Source of the DNA: Mucidula mucida
Taxonomy: Eukaryota > Basidiomycota > Agaricomycetes > Agaricales > Physalacriaceae
Assembly: GCA_015501055.1 (NCBI GenBank)
Contig: JADNYV010000384.1
Coordinates: 1-32,820 of the forward strand
Reading direction: 5' to 3'
Length of the DNA: 32,820 nucleotides
In this document: piece after piece, positions 1 to 9,785 of the stretch
Layout: each line of letters starts with the position of its first letter
How positions within the stretch are numbered: the stretch's first letter is position 1
Position numbers and translations under genes: made by a program
The notes under the pieces: generated by a model
The model's input: only the letters and a program-made list of their open reading frames with translations
What the model was told of the DNA's origin: nothing
Databases searched by the model: none

Positions 1-280
1 AGGGAGCACAAGTCGGAAGTCTGGTTGCCTAGAGGAGATAACTGACTGGGATAGCCCTGAGAGGGCAGAGATCACCAGCGGAGACCAATTATAGGTCGGA
101 AAGTAAGAGGTAGTCGTCAAGATCGTGATACAGACTAGGGTGAGCATGAAGACAAGGAGTCCTGCATCGTATGAATCGTACGCGAGACTCATCATAGTAC
201 TTAACTCGTTGTATTACTTGCAATGCTGCATTGGCAAGCCGAGGCGACAAAAATACAAACACTCAAAGACGGGAGGAGTT

Positions 281-341
281 CACATAGGTTCGAACTGAGG
301 ACATGGACAGGTTGTATAACTCACCACGCCATAAATCCATA
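281..341 (-). pseudogene. tRNA-Val relic (tRNA-like pseudogene or SINE head)
   Basis: Read on the minus strand, this stretch matches the intact tRNA-Val gene at 2036-2109. It keeps the A-box-like TGGCGTGGTGAG and the B-box region TCCTCAGTTCGAACCT, but about 10 nt covering the anticodon loop and 3' anticodon stem are missing. It therefore cannot encode a working tRNA. It lies less than 80 bp beyond the point where the neighbouring membrane-protein pseudogene loses similarity to its sister copy. It may be the pol III head of a SINE or a dead tRNA copy. No poly-A-like or other SINE body was recognised. Confidence 0.6.
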
Positions 342-417
342 ACAGTACCCAGATTCACGACATCCCTGCTCACAACTAAGTACTAGAGGGTGCATGCTTA
401 CTAATACATAATAATCT

Positions 418-1232
418 ATTGCGATGCCCTGCATTGAAGTCAACCACGGACGGTCAAAAAAGAACATTTCCCCTGTGACACGCCACAAGATCACCTGTGG
501 GTACAAATACATAGCTGGCAGACGTACAGACACATCAGGGGAGTAGGACTCCAATGCGTACACAACGAGGAGAGTCTCGACAAGAATCTTGATCAGGCCG
601 CGGTACGTCTTGAGACTAGCGCGCACGCCGCTCACGACGAAATGGGCAGTAGCAACACAATTAGAAGAATACCCTTAGTTTTACCTATCTCAAAAGTGAA
701 GCATAGCCCGAGGGCCGCCCAAACCATGGGATTGTGCCCATACGATAGTGCCATCCAGCAGCACCAAACCGAAAGTGCACTGCTGCGATCAATAAATCTT
801 TGAAGGCCAGCGAGAGAAGCTCACAAGGAAATTATCCGTGAGAAGGACCTTGAGTGCACGAAGCACAGATGCCAGCTCCGCGCCCGGCAAGTTGCCAAAG
901 AACTGATATTTGAATGCGGATTCAACTGATCCTCCGTGGACGATGAAGAGGCTGTTGAGCCATGACCAATTCAAGCCCAGCATTATGGTGTTGGTGCCCC
1001 GCATGAACGTGATGATGCCAGCAAATACCTTTTGGGAGAGGGCTTAAAGCTGGGGGACACGCCGGCGTGAGGATTGCCATGAGGAGAACAAAACAGATGC
1101 TGCATACCGATATAGTAAAGTGCGAGGAAGTAAATGCAGGTATGGATCGCATGGCAGAAGGCGAACAGTATTCTTGAAACTATATTGAGCCTCCGCTATA
1201 GTATAACCGGAGTCTTTGATAATGGAGGACAT
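418..1232 (-). pseudogene. Truncated copy of multi-pass membrane protein gene
   Basis: This is a degenerate inverted copy of the plus-strand gene at 7363-8601. The start (MSSIIKDSGYTIAEAQ) and several exons align. Compared with the sister copy it lacks 20 nt after the first exon segment, which shifts the frame. The acceptor AG before the exon starting GTTTGG is lost. About 140 bp of the fourth exon is deleted, from the intron end to just before SGVRASLK. A further 30 nt is missing in the following membrane segment, and similarity stops just after the fifth exon begins (GIA). It has no usable C-terminus and is almost certainly non-functional. Confidence 0.8.
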
Positions 1233-1605
1233 GATAGTGATGCTGCTTGGAGAGGTCAGATCACACGTCTCAGCCGCGGTCACATTGAGATTCATTTTCT
1301 AACACACCCACACCCGGAACAATCACTCTAACGATTCAAGTACTCTAAGAACAGGATACACTCATCATCTACAGATCAAATCAAGCGGGCAGCAGTCAAT
1401 GGAACAATGATGAACTGTTGGACTACTGCGTTTGTGATTGATGGTATCATTGGTATGAGCCTTTGCACGAGAAATAGATGCCAAAAGACAAGTAAGAGAA
1501 TTTACGTGCACATGATCGTAGCAATAGCTGAACAAAGTACAGCAACCTCATATTACAGTTGGTGGTTGAAACCAAGTCCAGACTCCGCTAGGGTGGTGAA
1601 GTAAA
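1233..1605. repeat. Upstream part of inverted duplication, arm 1
   Basis: The region upstream of the membrane-protein pseudogene is similar to the inverse complement of about 6945-7362, upstream of the intact copy. Both copies carry a short ORF pointing away from the membrane gene (1407-1604 plus; 6946-7179 minus). The ORFs share MMNC, RCQKTS and QSTATSY. Because both reading frames are only partly preserved, this may be shared promoter or 5' flank DNA rather than a conserved gene. Confidence 0.6.
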
Positions 1606-1633
1606 CCTTAGGTTTTGATACACCTCGGGTTTA

Positions 1634-1953
1634 CTGCAGTAAGTAATAGTATTGATACGGTATTAAAACCCTTGGGGGTCGGGAGGTAAATTTGGATACC
1701 AGCACGTGACTGCTGCACGTGCCAGAGCGCTGGCGCTCAGAGAGCCTGGAGGTGGCGGGACTAAGGCGGGATGAAGGCGGTGGGGCACGGCGCCACATCA
1801 CGTGTCAAAGGCACGTGCCGGTATCGAAACCGTACTGGGTTCGCCGGGGCATGTCCTTAGTCATTTGTATGGCGTAGGCGAATATCACTTCAATCTTCGT
1901 AACGGTTTCAAAACCTGAGCCTCCTGGAGGGTCGGTATCGATACCGTTACTGA
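1634..1953. repeat. Non-coding segment with imperfect inverted ends and four CACGTG boxes
   Basis: No gene is visible between 1606 and 2035. The left end (CAGTAA...TATTGATACGG) resembles the inverse complement of the right end (CGGTATCGATACCGTTACTG). The interior repeats GTATCGAAACCGTAC- and CGGTTTCAAAACC-like motifs. Four CACGTG palindromes fall within 115 bp, at 1703, 1716, 1799 and 1812. A small decayed inverted-repeat element or a bHLH-type binding cluster are both possible. No clear target-site duplication was found, so this is tentative. Confidence 0.3.
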
Positions 1954-2035
1954 CACCCCCGGGAGATATACTGGGCCACCCTACCCGGCACCTCCCGAAG
2001 GTTCAAACATGTCAAAAAGTCCCTGATACAGGTCA

Positions 2036-2109
2036 TGAGTCGACCCAGGCTCGAACTGAGGACCTTCTGTGTGTTAGACAGATGCGATAACCAACTACGC
2101 CATCGACCC
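2036..2109 (-). tRNA. tRNA-Val (anticodon AAC)
   Basis: The minus strand folds into a full cloverleaf. The 7-bp acceptor is GGGTCGA with TCGACTC (one G-T pair), and the discriminator is A. The D arm contains TGGCGTAGTTGG (A box). The anticodon stem TCTGT/ACAGA holds the loop CTAACAC, giving anticodon AAC. The T arm is CTCAG-TTCGAGC-CTGGG (B box). The gene is 74 nt with no intron. A run of five T about 18 nt downstream (2014-2018, minus strand) is a suitable pol III terminator. Confidence 0.93.
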
Positions 2110-2330
2110 ATAGAATGATGAGTACTTCCACTGTTCACAACCCAGCAGTTGCTTTTCGGCAGGATATTGTGTTCTTTGTAACACCGAGGACACAGACCAT
2201 CTTTTCTCGACGCGTAGTTCAACCAACACCAATACAACATTGAATTCACCTTCTCACCAAATATTTGATGAATACACAGATACTTTCTTATATTCCCATA
2301 TACCTACATCAGGACCGTATTGTGTCCTTC

Positions 2331-4626
2331 CTATACAAGCTCCAAATCCTGCAAGACCCATCAACCAAAGCCACATATGTAATGTGCAAGAGAACACACC
2401 TTCTCAATCATCCTTCTCGCAATCGGATGAAAGCCCATCTTGCTCCGCTCAAACGTGCTCTGCGCAAGCTTCGGGTCGAGCTTAAACGTGAGCCGGAACA
2501 TGTCGCGGCAAAACTTCATGCGCCCCACCACCGCGCCCGTATCGGACCCGCTCACCCAATTCACAGCGTGCACCGCGTACTTGTCTGCAGCAGTACTAGG
2601 CCGGGCGAGTGCGACTTTGTAGAAGCGCGATCGCGTCTCTGCGTTGAGTGTGCGGGCGAAGCCGTAGAGTCCGCCGAGGTGGATGATGTGCGATCCGGGC
2701 AGGGGAGGCAGAGTGAGGAGTTTTTCGAGGAATACATCTAAAGAGTGAAGTATTAGTATAACGAATCAAGGTCATGGAACATTGGTTTACTCTTTTGCAG
2801 TGAACTGAACGAGTCGACGTCGTGTGCGGTAAACCTCAGGTCAGCAACCTCGCTATCTCGCGCAGCGTCCCATTTCTCAGCGAGCTCGTACGCCTTGTCA
2901 GCAAGTGATGTGTCGTATTTCATGTCAACGGGCAGCGATAGTCCCTCTCCATGAAACCATGCCTGACGATTGAAATTAGCACGAGCCTCAAAGAAAGAGA
3001 GCCACCTACATCCCAATCAATGCTATCCAATTTCTTGATCATTTCCGCCCCACCGTGCTTCTCGTAGTAACCGTAGAGGTGGTCTTTCCACTGGTCAGTG
3101 ATGATACTTTTGCCCATAAAGGTGCTGACGTAGTCCTTGATGTAGGGAAGGAAGACGTCTAAACCACCGAGCGTACGCTCTAAATGGAGGATGAGGTTTG
3201 CACCCTTCTCATACGCGACGGTGCTGTACGCGTCGTCGGGGTCATCGCCGAACTCGAACTCGATGACAAGGCGCTGGTACTTTGGTTGGTTTGTGTAAAG
3301 CGCCAATGCTTCCTTTAGAGATGCAGCACCGATGATGAAGGAAAAGTCGCGATCCGCAGGCGAATGAATGAAATGCAGGAGAACACGCTCCATGTACGTT
3401 GTCCAGCCTTCGTTGAGCCAAAAGTGAGAAGCATGTGCATGCGTGACGCCATTTCCAAAGTATGAATGTGTAAACTCGTGAGCAACGACATCCACAAGAG
3501 AACGGTCGCCAGCAAGTAGGGCTGTAGAACAAGTTGGTGAATATAAATTTGTATGTGGTCAACTTACTTGGAGTCAGGAATGTTAGACAAGCATTCTCCA
3601 TGCCCCCGTATGGGAACGACGGTGGTAGCAAGAGGAGGTCGTATACTCCAAACCGATAATCGCCTACAAGAGATTCCTCTTGAACAATAAACCGCGTGGT
3701 ATCCTCGCTAAATTCCCAGTACGCCGCGTCGATGAGCTCTGGCTCGGCCCACAGACCGCTGCTCCAGGTCTTGCCAGACGGTGTCTTGAAACCGCGGTAT
3801 ACGACATTTCCGGATGCAATGGCGACAAGGTAGGATGGAATGGGTACAGGCTGGCGGTAGACGTATGTGACCGCGTCTGTCCCGACTGTCTTGCCACCAT
3901 GCGCCGGGCCATCTGAAGGCGGAGATATGCGAATCGCCGAGAGGAGAACGGGGAGAATGGAAGTAACCATGGCTGCGTAGGTGATCTTGACGGACGGCGT
4001 GTCTAGAGGCGATGAATATCGTGGCGGATACGAGCAATATAGCTATCACCTTGGACGGGGAGGAGAGTGCGTGCATAGATGGGTTGGCATTGGCTGAAGA
4101 GATATGGATACGCCTTTCCCTGCGTCTGTCTGTGCATCGATGAGCTTGGTAAATAGGATAACGACAATAAACGCACTCCTTTTCTAACCATTGCAGCGCG
4201 ATACAGCCGTCGGTCGTCGCGTACGACGTAGTCACCTGGACCTTTGACCCCGCCTTGAGGCCTTTTGGCAATGGTACATGCAGTGCAGAGCCCATGACGG
4301 GGTGTTTCTCTTTCACCTCATACTGCGATGGGTGAGATCGTGCGCAGCTGGCTTGGGAGCGAAATACTTGCAGACACGGTGGTCCCGCCAACGTCTACGC
4401 TCTCAATCGCGAGGTCGAGCGTGTCGAATCTGCTAACAGTCAGGTCATCGTCGCCAACGATGGCGAGCACGTACATAACCTCTGCTACCCCGTCTTTGAC
4501 CACTCGAAGATCGTGGGTCGCCGAGCCAAATATAATGCGCTTGTCCCAATTGATGGTCCATTTCAACGAGACGTGCTCGCTGTACACGTCGAGGTAGTTG
4601 GATTGACTCGTCGGATCGGGCGCCAT
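2331..4626 (-). CDS. LAP2: Leukotriene A4 hydrolase-type M1 aminopeptidase
   Basis: This is a zinc aminopeptidase of the LTA4H/Lap2 subfamily, expected to be a cytosolic or nuclear enzyme removing N-terminal residues from peptides; epoxide hydrolase activity is possible. Nine exons join in phase to 635 aa: 4626-4475, 4432-4378, 4322-4177, 4129-4050, 4002-3568, 3521-3010, 2962-2791, 2737-2400 and 2348-2331. The exopeptidase motif GGMEN is at residues 277-281. The zinc site HEFTH is at 304-308, with its third ligand Glu327 exactly 18 residues later in NEGWTTYMER. The C-terminal helical part ends in FHPIARRMIEK plus a 6-codon last exon giving DLELV, like family members. The donor GTGTCT at 4377 is weak but is the only one that keeps the frame. 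Length and motifs suggest an intact gene. Confidence 0.93.
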
Positions 4627-4828
4627 GATGATGATGGTACGGAAGATAGAGTGCTACTTGACCACGCGACCTGGATACCGGTGTCTAAAAGTTCGTACTT
4701 ACGGCTACAAGCAAGTAATAAACGGCGGGGAAACAATGTATGAACATGCGTCTTCAAGTGAATCGTGTTCATATCATAACTAGTCGCCCTACAAATAGCC
4801 ATTGTACGTCAAATCATTCCCGACGTTA

Positions 4829-5150
4829 CATAGCAATGTTGGTGTCTTGCCCTCGGGCTATGCATCCCCGGGAGTCTATAATGGATATCGACATCAGATA
4901 AACGGTTAAGCCTACGCCCAAGTCCTGGTCTCGTCCAGCGTGTCATGGTACTAATCACCAGGCGCGAGGCGATAAGCCCATGTAACATGGGTGTTATTCC
5001 AGAGGATGCACTGCCGTCTATGAGAATCGAGGTGAATTGGAGGAGCATAGGAAGACGCAATCACCGGACCGCCTCTGCACATAGGCTCCGCCAAAGAAAA
5101 AATGAAGACGCAGTACGTTCATCGTTCTCCTTGGATGTCGTGAATCTCTA
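4829..5150 (+). pseudogene. Truncated C2H2 zinc-finger pseudogene
   Basis: Inverted partial copy of the zinc-finger gene at 9056-9732. Similarity begins inside the equivalent of exon 4 (NVGVLPS...GVYNGY) and runs through the last finger region. Exons 1-3 and the first finger are absent. The copy has a stop codon in the NDYAYA segment (CAGATAAACGGTTAAGCC). It also has an insertion of roughly 50 nt just before the position of the final His-x3-His. It ends with an equivalent stop near 5145. It converges with the small minus-strand gene that ends at 5192. Confidence 0.75.
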
Positions 5151-5191
5151 ACAACCGTACTGACTCGGAGTCGGAAGAAGAGCAATCGTCA

Positions 5192-5546
5192 CTACCACCA
5201 TCCATCGTAATCAGGCCATGAGCTGATGGTAATAAGTTGCGGGTGAGCGTGATCCAAGTCGTACAGAAAGTCCGAGTAATCAAACACAGAAGTGAGCCTT
5301 TGTAGATCCTTGACATGATAGGTCGAATTCCGGCCTCGTCGAGCTTGCGCGGTTCTGTCCCTGGTACATCCTTAGCGGCGAATTGGCTGTGGTAAGACGC
5401 CAAAAAGAGACTTAGAACGTTGCGCTGGGTTGTTGCCTTTTTTGAACGGTTTGAGCCCGATGCTACGTGTTCAAAAGATAAAGCGACAGTTTTGGAAAGG
5501 GAGTAACAGCGACGTATTTTGTTTGAAGGTCCGAGTATTCGTCCAT
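5192..5546 (-). CDS. Unknown 118-aa protein (two single-base frame breaks)
   Basis: No family was recognised. From ATG 5546 (MDEYSDLQTKYVAV) the protein-like reading continues across two breaks, one at a T4 run (5473-5476) and one near 5317, to the tail SSWPDYDGWW and a TAG at 5192-5194. With one base lost at each break, 355 nt becomes 357 nt, exactly 119 codons. This supports one small single-exon gene rather than random ORFs. The sequence is hydrophilic and mixed-charge, with no signal peptide or membrane span. A related tail (PEDSEWW, stop) occurs on the plus strand at 8948-9013, beside the other copy of the duplication. It could also be a decayed gene. Confidence 0.45.
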
Positions 5547-6401
5547 TGCTTTCTATGCGAGCGCCTCAGTAGACGTCTGTCACGAGATTGATGCACCTGT
5601 TCTTATTACTGAGGTATTACGGAGGTCATCTGGTCCAAGTAGGCAAGTAGAGGATATGAGACACACCAGCTTCGTGTACTACAGACATAGACCACAGGTG
5701 TGTATGCGCCCGACGTGTTAGCGGTGAATGCAAAGAAACAACAGCGCCTCCGGTAGGTGCTGAGTGGAGTTTGGACTTCGCCATTTCTGATTTCAACCAC
5801 CAACTCGTGAAGTGCCGCCTAGGGCGGCTGGAAACCTTGCTTGAAGCCTTCAACAACGGTCTTAAGACACATCAACATTTTGGGTAGACAGGACTTAAGA
5901 TCAACATTTTATTGGAGCGAGTACTTACTCTATAGGAAATGGGGTGCAGACGCAGCCACATCAAGAGGTGGCAGCAGCCATTCCCAGGCCACTGGGCACC
6001 TGCGCCGAATACTTATTCGAGCCCAGGCTTCAAATTCACAGCAAGCGAAGCAAGAAGTGCAATTTGTTGGGAATATGATTAGTTTGTCTAGTCAAGATCG
6101 GAGCCGACTCACTAAAGTTCAATTTATGTTGAGTACTATAAAATTTCCCGAGCTTGGCTGCTTGGTGGGTACACGTAGGGACAGTTTTTGTTGAAGACTG
6201 AGGCTTGAATGAAGAGAATGCGCTCAAAGTAATGCAGCACTAGTACGGAAACACTGTGAAGTTCTGTATCAATGTCTGTACAAGTATGGGCGCGGTTTTA
6301 CACCTCAACATACGCGCGTAGTCCAGTATGTCATAATGATACCAATTTCCAGACAACTCCAATGCATACAGGCGTGGGGCAAGCTACTGGACCATGCTTG
6401 G
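5547..6401. other. Region without a recognisable gene
   Basis: Only short overlapping ORFs are present, with no recognised motif, splice-consistent series or codon pattern. A stop-free stretch on the plus strand (5841-6194) has no family features and no consistent exon continuation. It probably holds the promoter of the 118-aa gene and the 3' region of the 84-aa gene. Confidence 0.5.
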
Positions 6402-6654
6402 CTACCAGTAGAGGAGTGTCCTCCTTGAAACGTCCAAGAGCTCTTGGGATGGGTCGATGATGTCCCATTTGTGTACTTGCAGCGCCGCGGTGTATTCCAT
6501 TGCTTACACGCGCATTGCACGGCGCTCTTGATGCAAACATCCCCGAAGAGAGCATATGGCTGCGCAATCTGGTGCAAATGCTTGCCATGTAATTATTGTC
6601 GGCGGCATAGTTGATGAAGGTGTTCCTTAGTTCGTGGGGCACCGAGCTCGCCAT
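6402..6654 (-). CDS. Unknown 84-aa protein (two single-base frame breaks)
   Basis: No family was recognised. ATG 6654 opens MASSVPHELRNTFINYAADN. The protein-like reading then passes to KHLHQIAQPYALFGDVCIKS after a break near ATGGCAAG, and to MEYTAALQVHKWDIIDPSQ after a second break near TGTAAGCAATGG. It ends LLDVSRRTLLYW with a TAG at 6402-6404. One base lost at each break turns 253 nt into 255 nt, exactly 85 codons. The two breaks and the exact length argue for a real small gene. Missing upstream exons cannot be excluded. The 6655-6944 flank shows no further convincing coding sequence. Confidence 0.4.
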
Positions 6655-6944
6655 GGTGGTGGATTGGAGCAGCATTTAATAAGATGAGACAGCATTTTTG
6701 CAGGGCCATTGACCGAAATTGTTGCAGGAAAGTACCACTTGAAGAGACCAACCAAGACATAGTGAATCGGGGGCTATCATGAAAAGATAGCATATTGTTC
6801 ATCAACGTACATAGTTCTAGGAGGCGCGGGAAGAAGGACCGAGGCAACAGATACCGCCGGTATGTCCTTGTTTGTAAAGACGAGCCGGCGGTTAATTTCA
6901 CCGGACGAAGGACCTTGACAAGCAAGGTGACTCGTTACTCGTCG

Positions 6945-7362
6945 TCTAACACTGATACGACGTGGCTGTACTTTGGTACGCTGTCGCAGCTTGTCTTGGC
7001 CGGATATCGCTCCAGCCTGCTACGATCAAGTGCATGTAAAATTTCTCACTTGTCTTTTGGCATCTTTTTCTCATGCAAAGTATAAAGTTGGCTACTGGAT
7101 TGAATGCAGTATTCCGACAGTTCATCATCACTGTGATGACTTTTGCTCGCTTGATGTGATCTTCAGATGGTGAGCGCATCCTGTTCTTGGTCCAATTGAG
7201 ACTAAGTACTTGAGTTGTTATAGCGATTGTTCCGGGTGTGGATGTGATAGGAACTCTCGATGTGACCGCGGCTGAGACGTGTACTCTGACCTCAAGCAGG
7301 AACTCACCTTGGCTATCAAATATAAAACCCTGAGGAGACTATATTCCAGCAGCATCGTTATC
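6945..7362. repeat. Upstream part of inverted duplication, arm 2
   Basis: Similar to the inverse complement of 1233-1605, so both membrane-gene copies share their 5' flank. It contains the minus-strand short ORF 6946-7179 (MMNCRNTAF..., RCQKTS, QSTATSY), whose sister is 1407-1604 plus. The last 42 nt holds the TATA box of the membrane-protein gene. Confidence 0.55.
7321..7327 (+). promoter_or_regulatory. TATA box of membrane-protein gene
   Basis: TATAAAA lies 36 nt upstream of the ATG at 7363. The placement supports that start codon. Confidence 0.5.
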
Positions 7363-8601
7363 ATGTCCTCCATTATTGAAGACTCCGGTTATACTATAGC
7401 GGAGGCTCAGTATAGTTTCAAGCATGGTATGCTGCACTCAACAATACTCTTTGCCTTCTGTCATGCGATCCATACCTGCATTTACTTCCTCGCACTTCAT
7501 TATATTGGTACGCAACTGCCGTTTTGTTTCCTCATTCTCATAATCCTCATGCCGTTGTTTCCCCAGCTTCGAGCACTCTCCCAAAGAGGAAGCGATCCGT
7601 ATTCGCTGGCATCATCACGTTCATGTGGGGCACCAACAACATAATGCTGGGCTTGAATTGGTCATGGCTAAACAGCCTCTTCATCGTCCACGGAGAATCA
7701 GTCGAATCCGAATTCGAATATCAGTTCTTTGGCGACTTGCCGGGCGCGGAGCTGGCATCTGTGCTTCGCGCACTCGAGGTCCTTCTCACGGACAGCATCC
7801 TCGTGAGTTCCTCTTGTTGGCGTCTAAAGACTAACTGATCGTCACACGCATTAGGTTTGGCGCTGCTGGATATTGTATGGGCACAACCGGATGGTTTGGG
7901 CGGCCCTCGGGCTATGTTTCACTTTCGAAATAGGTGAAATCTGTATCCTTCTCCTACAAAAAATGGTGTGCTAATGCCCATTTCGTCGTAGTTTCGAGTG
8001 CCATTATACTCTCTGACGTTGACCCTGCTACTCGGTAGCGACCGCGTGAACTGGACCTTGGTATACTACTCAATGACCGTCGCCACAAACAGCCTGTGCA
8101 CTCTTCTCATCCTCTTCCGCATTATCCGCGTAAGCGGCGTGCGCGCCAGTCTAAAGTCGTACCGCGGCCTGATCGAGATTCTCGTCGAATCAGTTTTCAT
8201 GTATGCCCTCGTCTATTCTACTCTCCTCAGTGTGTACGCATACGAGTTCTACTCCCCTTACGTGTCGGTGATGGCTGTATACTCGTACCCACAGGTGATA
8301 TCATGGAGTGTCACGGTAAGAGAACGCTCTTTTCCGACGTCCATGGCTGACTCCAATGTGACTGCAGGGCATCGCACCTACTCTCATCATCGCCCGCGTC
8401 GTGGCTGGGAAATCGCGTCCAAATGATACTTGGACGCGGCCTTCTCTCCCGCATATGAGGAGTGATATGCAGTCCTTCGCCGAGTCGCTGCAATTTGCTG
8501 ATGGTCCAAATCAAACCGCTACGGGCCATACTACGACCATCATTGGCATGGAGTGTGCGAGGGGGAGTTTCGAAAGCGGACCGGGATACAGATACCGATG
8601 A
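7363..8601 (+). CDS. Multi-pass membrane protein of a basidiomycete 7-TM-like family
   Basis: Function is unknown. Five exons (7363-7507, 7567-7802, 7855-7933, 7999-8315, 8368-8601) join to 336 aa. Hydrophobic segments appear around LFAFCHAIHTCIYFLALHYI, the FAGIITFMWG stretch, ILVWRCWILYG and AALGLCFTF, VYYSMTVATNSLCTLLILF, VFMYALVYSTLLSVYAY and SWSVTGIAPTLIIARVV. This gives about seven spans and a polar C-terminal tail. The GIAPTLIIARV segment and the WRCWILYG motif after a TM are hallmarks of a large uncharacterised family in mushroom fungi. Exon 4 is uncertain. The sister-like acceptor at 7992 gives VSSAIILSDVD and then a stop; only the alternative acceptor at 7999 keeps the frame open. 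A 2-nt loss in CTCT near 8031 would also explain this. Confidence 0.7.
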
Positions 8602-9055
8602 AGCAGAGGAGTTTGTGTTTCGCCACAAACGTAACCCAGCCTTCAGTGGTGTATAGCCTGAGGGTCCATGTTCCGCCGCGGCCATTACCACTTCAAAGTC
8701 TCTGCCTCTTGTTATTTATCAGTTTATTAGAAGTGTTGCCATTATTTATCACTTTGCTTCTGATCTTGCTCGCTAGTGGCAAAAATGTTTATAGAAAAGG
8801 TCCTTGATGCATCATAGATAATCGCGAGGCTGATTTATCCTGGTTCTACTTAGTACTAGATTCTGCAAATGGTACAACACAATACATTTAGGAATAAAAA
8901 AACCTTTTCGGTGTGGCAGCGGCGCCTACTTTCGCGCCTCCGAATAGTACTTGACCGACGCATCCACTTGCGGGGAATCGCCAGACTGGCCTGAGGACTC
9001 CGAATGGTGGTAGTGACGATTACCCTTCTTCCGACTGGGTCCAGCCGTTAGAAGT
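8602..9055 (+). other. Intergenic region with a C-terminal exon relic
   Basis: The stretch lies between the convergent membrane-protein and zinc-finger genes. At 8948-9013 a short plus-strand reading after an AG acceptor gives YLTDASTCGESPDWPEDSEWW and a stop. It resembles the tail SSWPDYDGWW of the small gene ending at 5192 and sits at the equivalent place in the duplication. No upstream exons of it could be found, so it is probably a remnant. The rest is AT-rich 3' flank. Confidence 0.35.
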
Positions 9056-9732
9056 TTACGACATCCAAGGAGAACGAGGAACGTACTGATCACGATGCGT
9101 CTTCATGTGTTCCTCCATCTCACCTGGACTATCATAGACAGCAGTGCATCCTCTGGAGTAGCACGCGTGTTTCATGGGCTTACCGCCTCGCGACGGACGT
9201 CTAGGACTACATGCACTACAATCTCAATACCATAACACACTATACGAGACCTGGACTTACGCGTAGGCGTAATCGTTCATCTGATGCTGATATCCATTGT
9301 AGATTCCCGAGGACGAGGGCAAGACACCGACATTGTGCTCGATCTGCTGATGTGTACGGAGATCATGAACGAGGAACGCTCGTCCACAGCAAATGTGTGC
9401 CGTAGAGTAGTCGCGCGCACTACAAAAAGGTATTGAATACGAAACAAAGAGGACTCGAAGGCTAATCCGACGAACTGGTCTGCGTTCATGTGGTTCTGGA
9501 CCTGCCGTTCGTGCGGGAACGCGATGGGGCATTTATTGAACGGGCACTGATACATCGTCCTAACGATCATGATTGAGAACTCATGGGAAGGCGCTTGGAA
9601 TTGATTATGAGGCATACCATTGTTGAGAAGGACCTCCGCGCGTCTTGATGGGTTTCAACACGGACTAGGGAAGAACGTCAGTTTACGCCTTTGCGAAGGA
9701 TCCAGTGAGTGTCGACAAACCTGGTCAGACAT
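9056..9732 (-). CDS. Small C2H2 zinc-finger protein (148 aa)
   Basis: Likely a nucleic-acid-binding regulator. Five exons (9732-9721, 9664-9618, 9559-9476, 9419-9261, 9200-9056) join to exactly 149 codons. The first coding exon is only 12 nt (MSDQ). Finger 1 is C-PFNK-C-x12-H-MNAD-H, whose last His codon is completed by the splice between exons 3 and 4. A second unit, CCGRAFLVHDLRTHQQIEH, has the second Cys and both His but lacks the first Cys at C-x2-C spacing. The last unit is C-YSRG-C-x12-H-MKT-H. The protein ends in SPWMS. A TATA box lies about 46 nt upstream. A truncated inverted pseudogene copy is at 4829-5150. Confidence 0.85.
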
Positions 9733-9777
9733 GATTTCGGATTCAGAATGGTGAAGAATTTACATGAGGTGACTGGA

Positions 9778-9785
9778 TTTATATA
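9778..9785 (-). promoter_or_regulatory. TATA box of zinc-finger gene
   Basis: TATATAAA on the minus strand, 46-53 nt upstream of ATG 9732. It supports the very short 12-nt first coding exon. Confidence 0.6.

Noticed and set aside
1947..2249. A 100-codon minus-strand ORF
   Set aside because: It reads through the tRNA-Val gene; the apparent protein is translated tRNA sequence.
5841..6194. 117-codon plus-strand ORF as a gene
   Set aside because: No recognisable motif, no splice context and no similarity within the window; chance ORF is likely.
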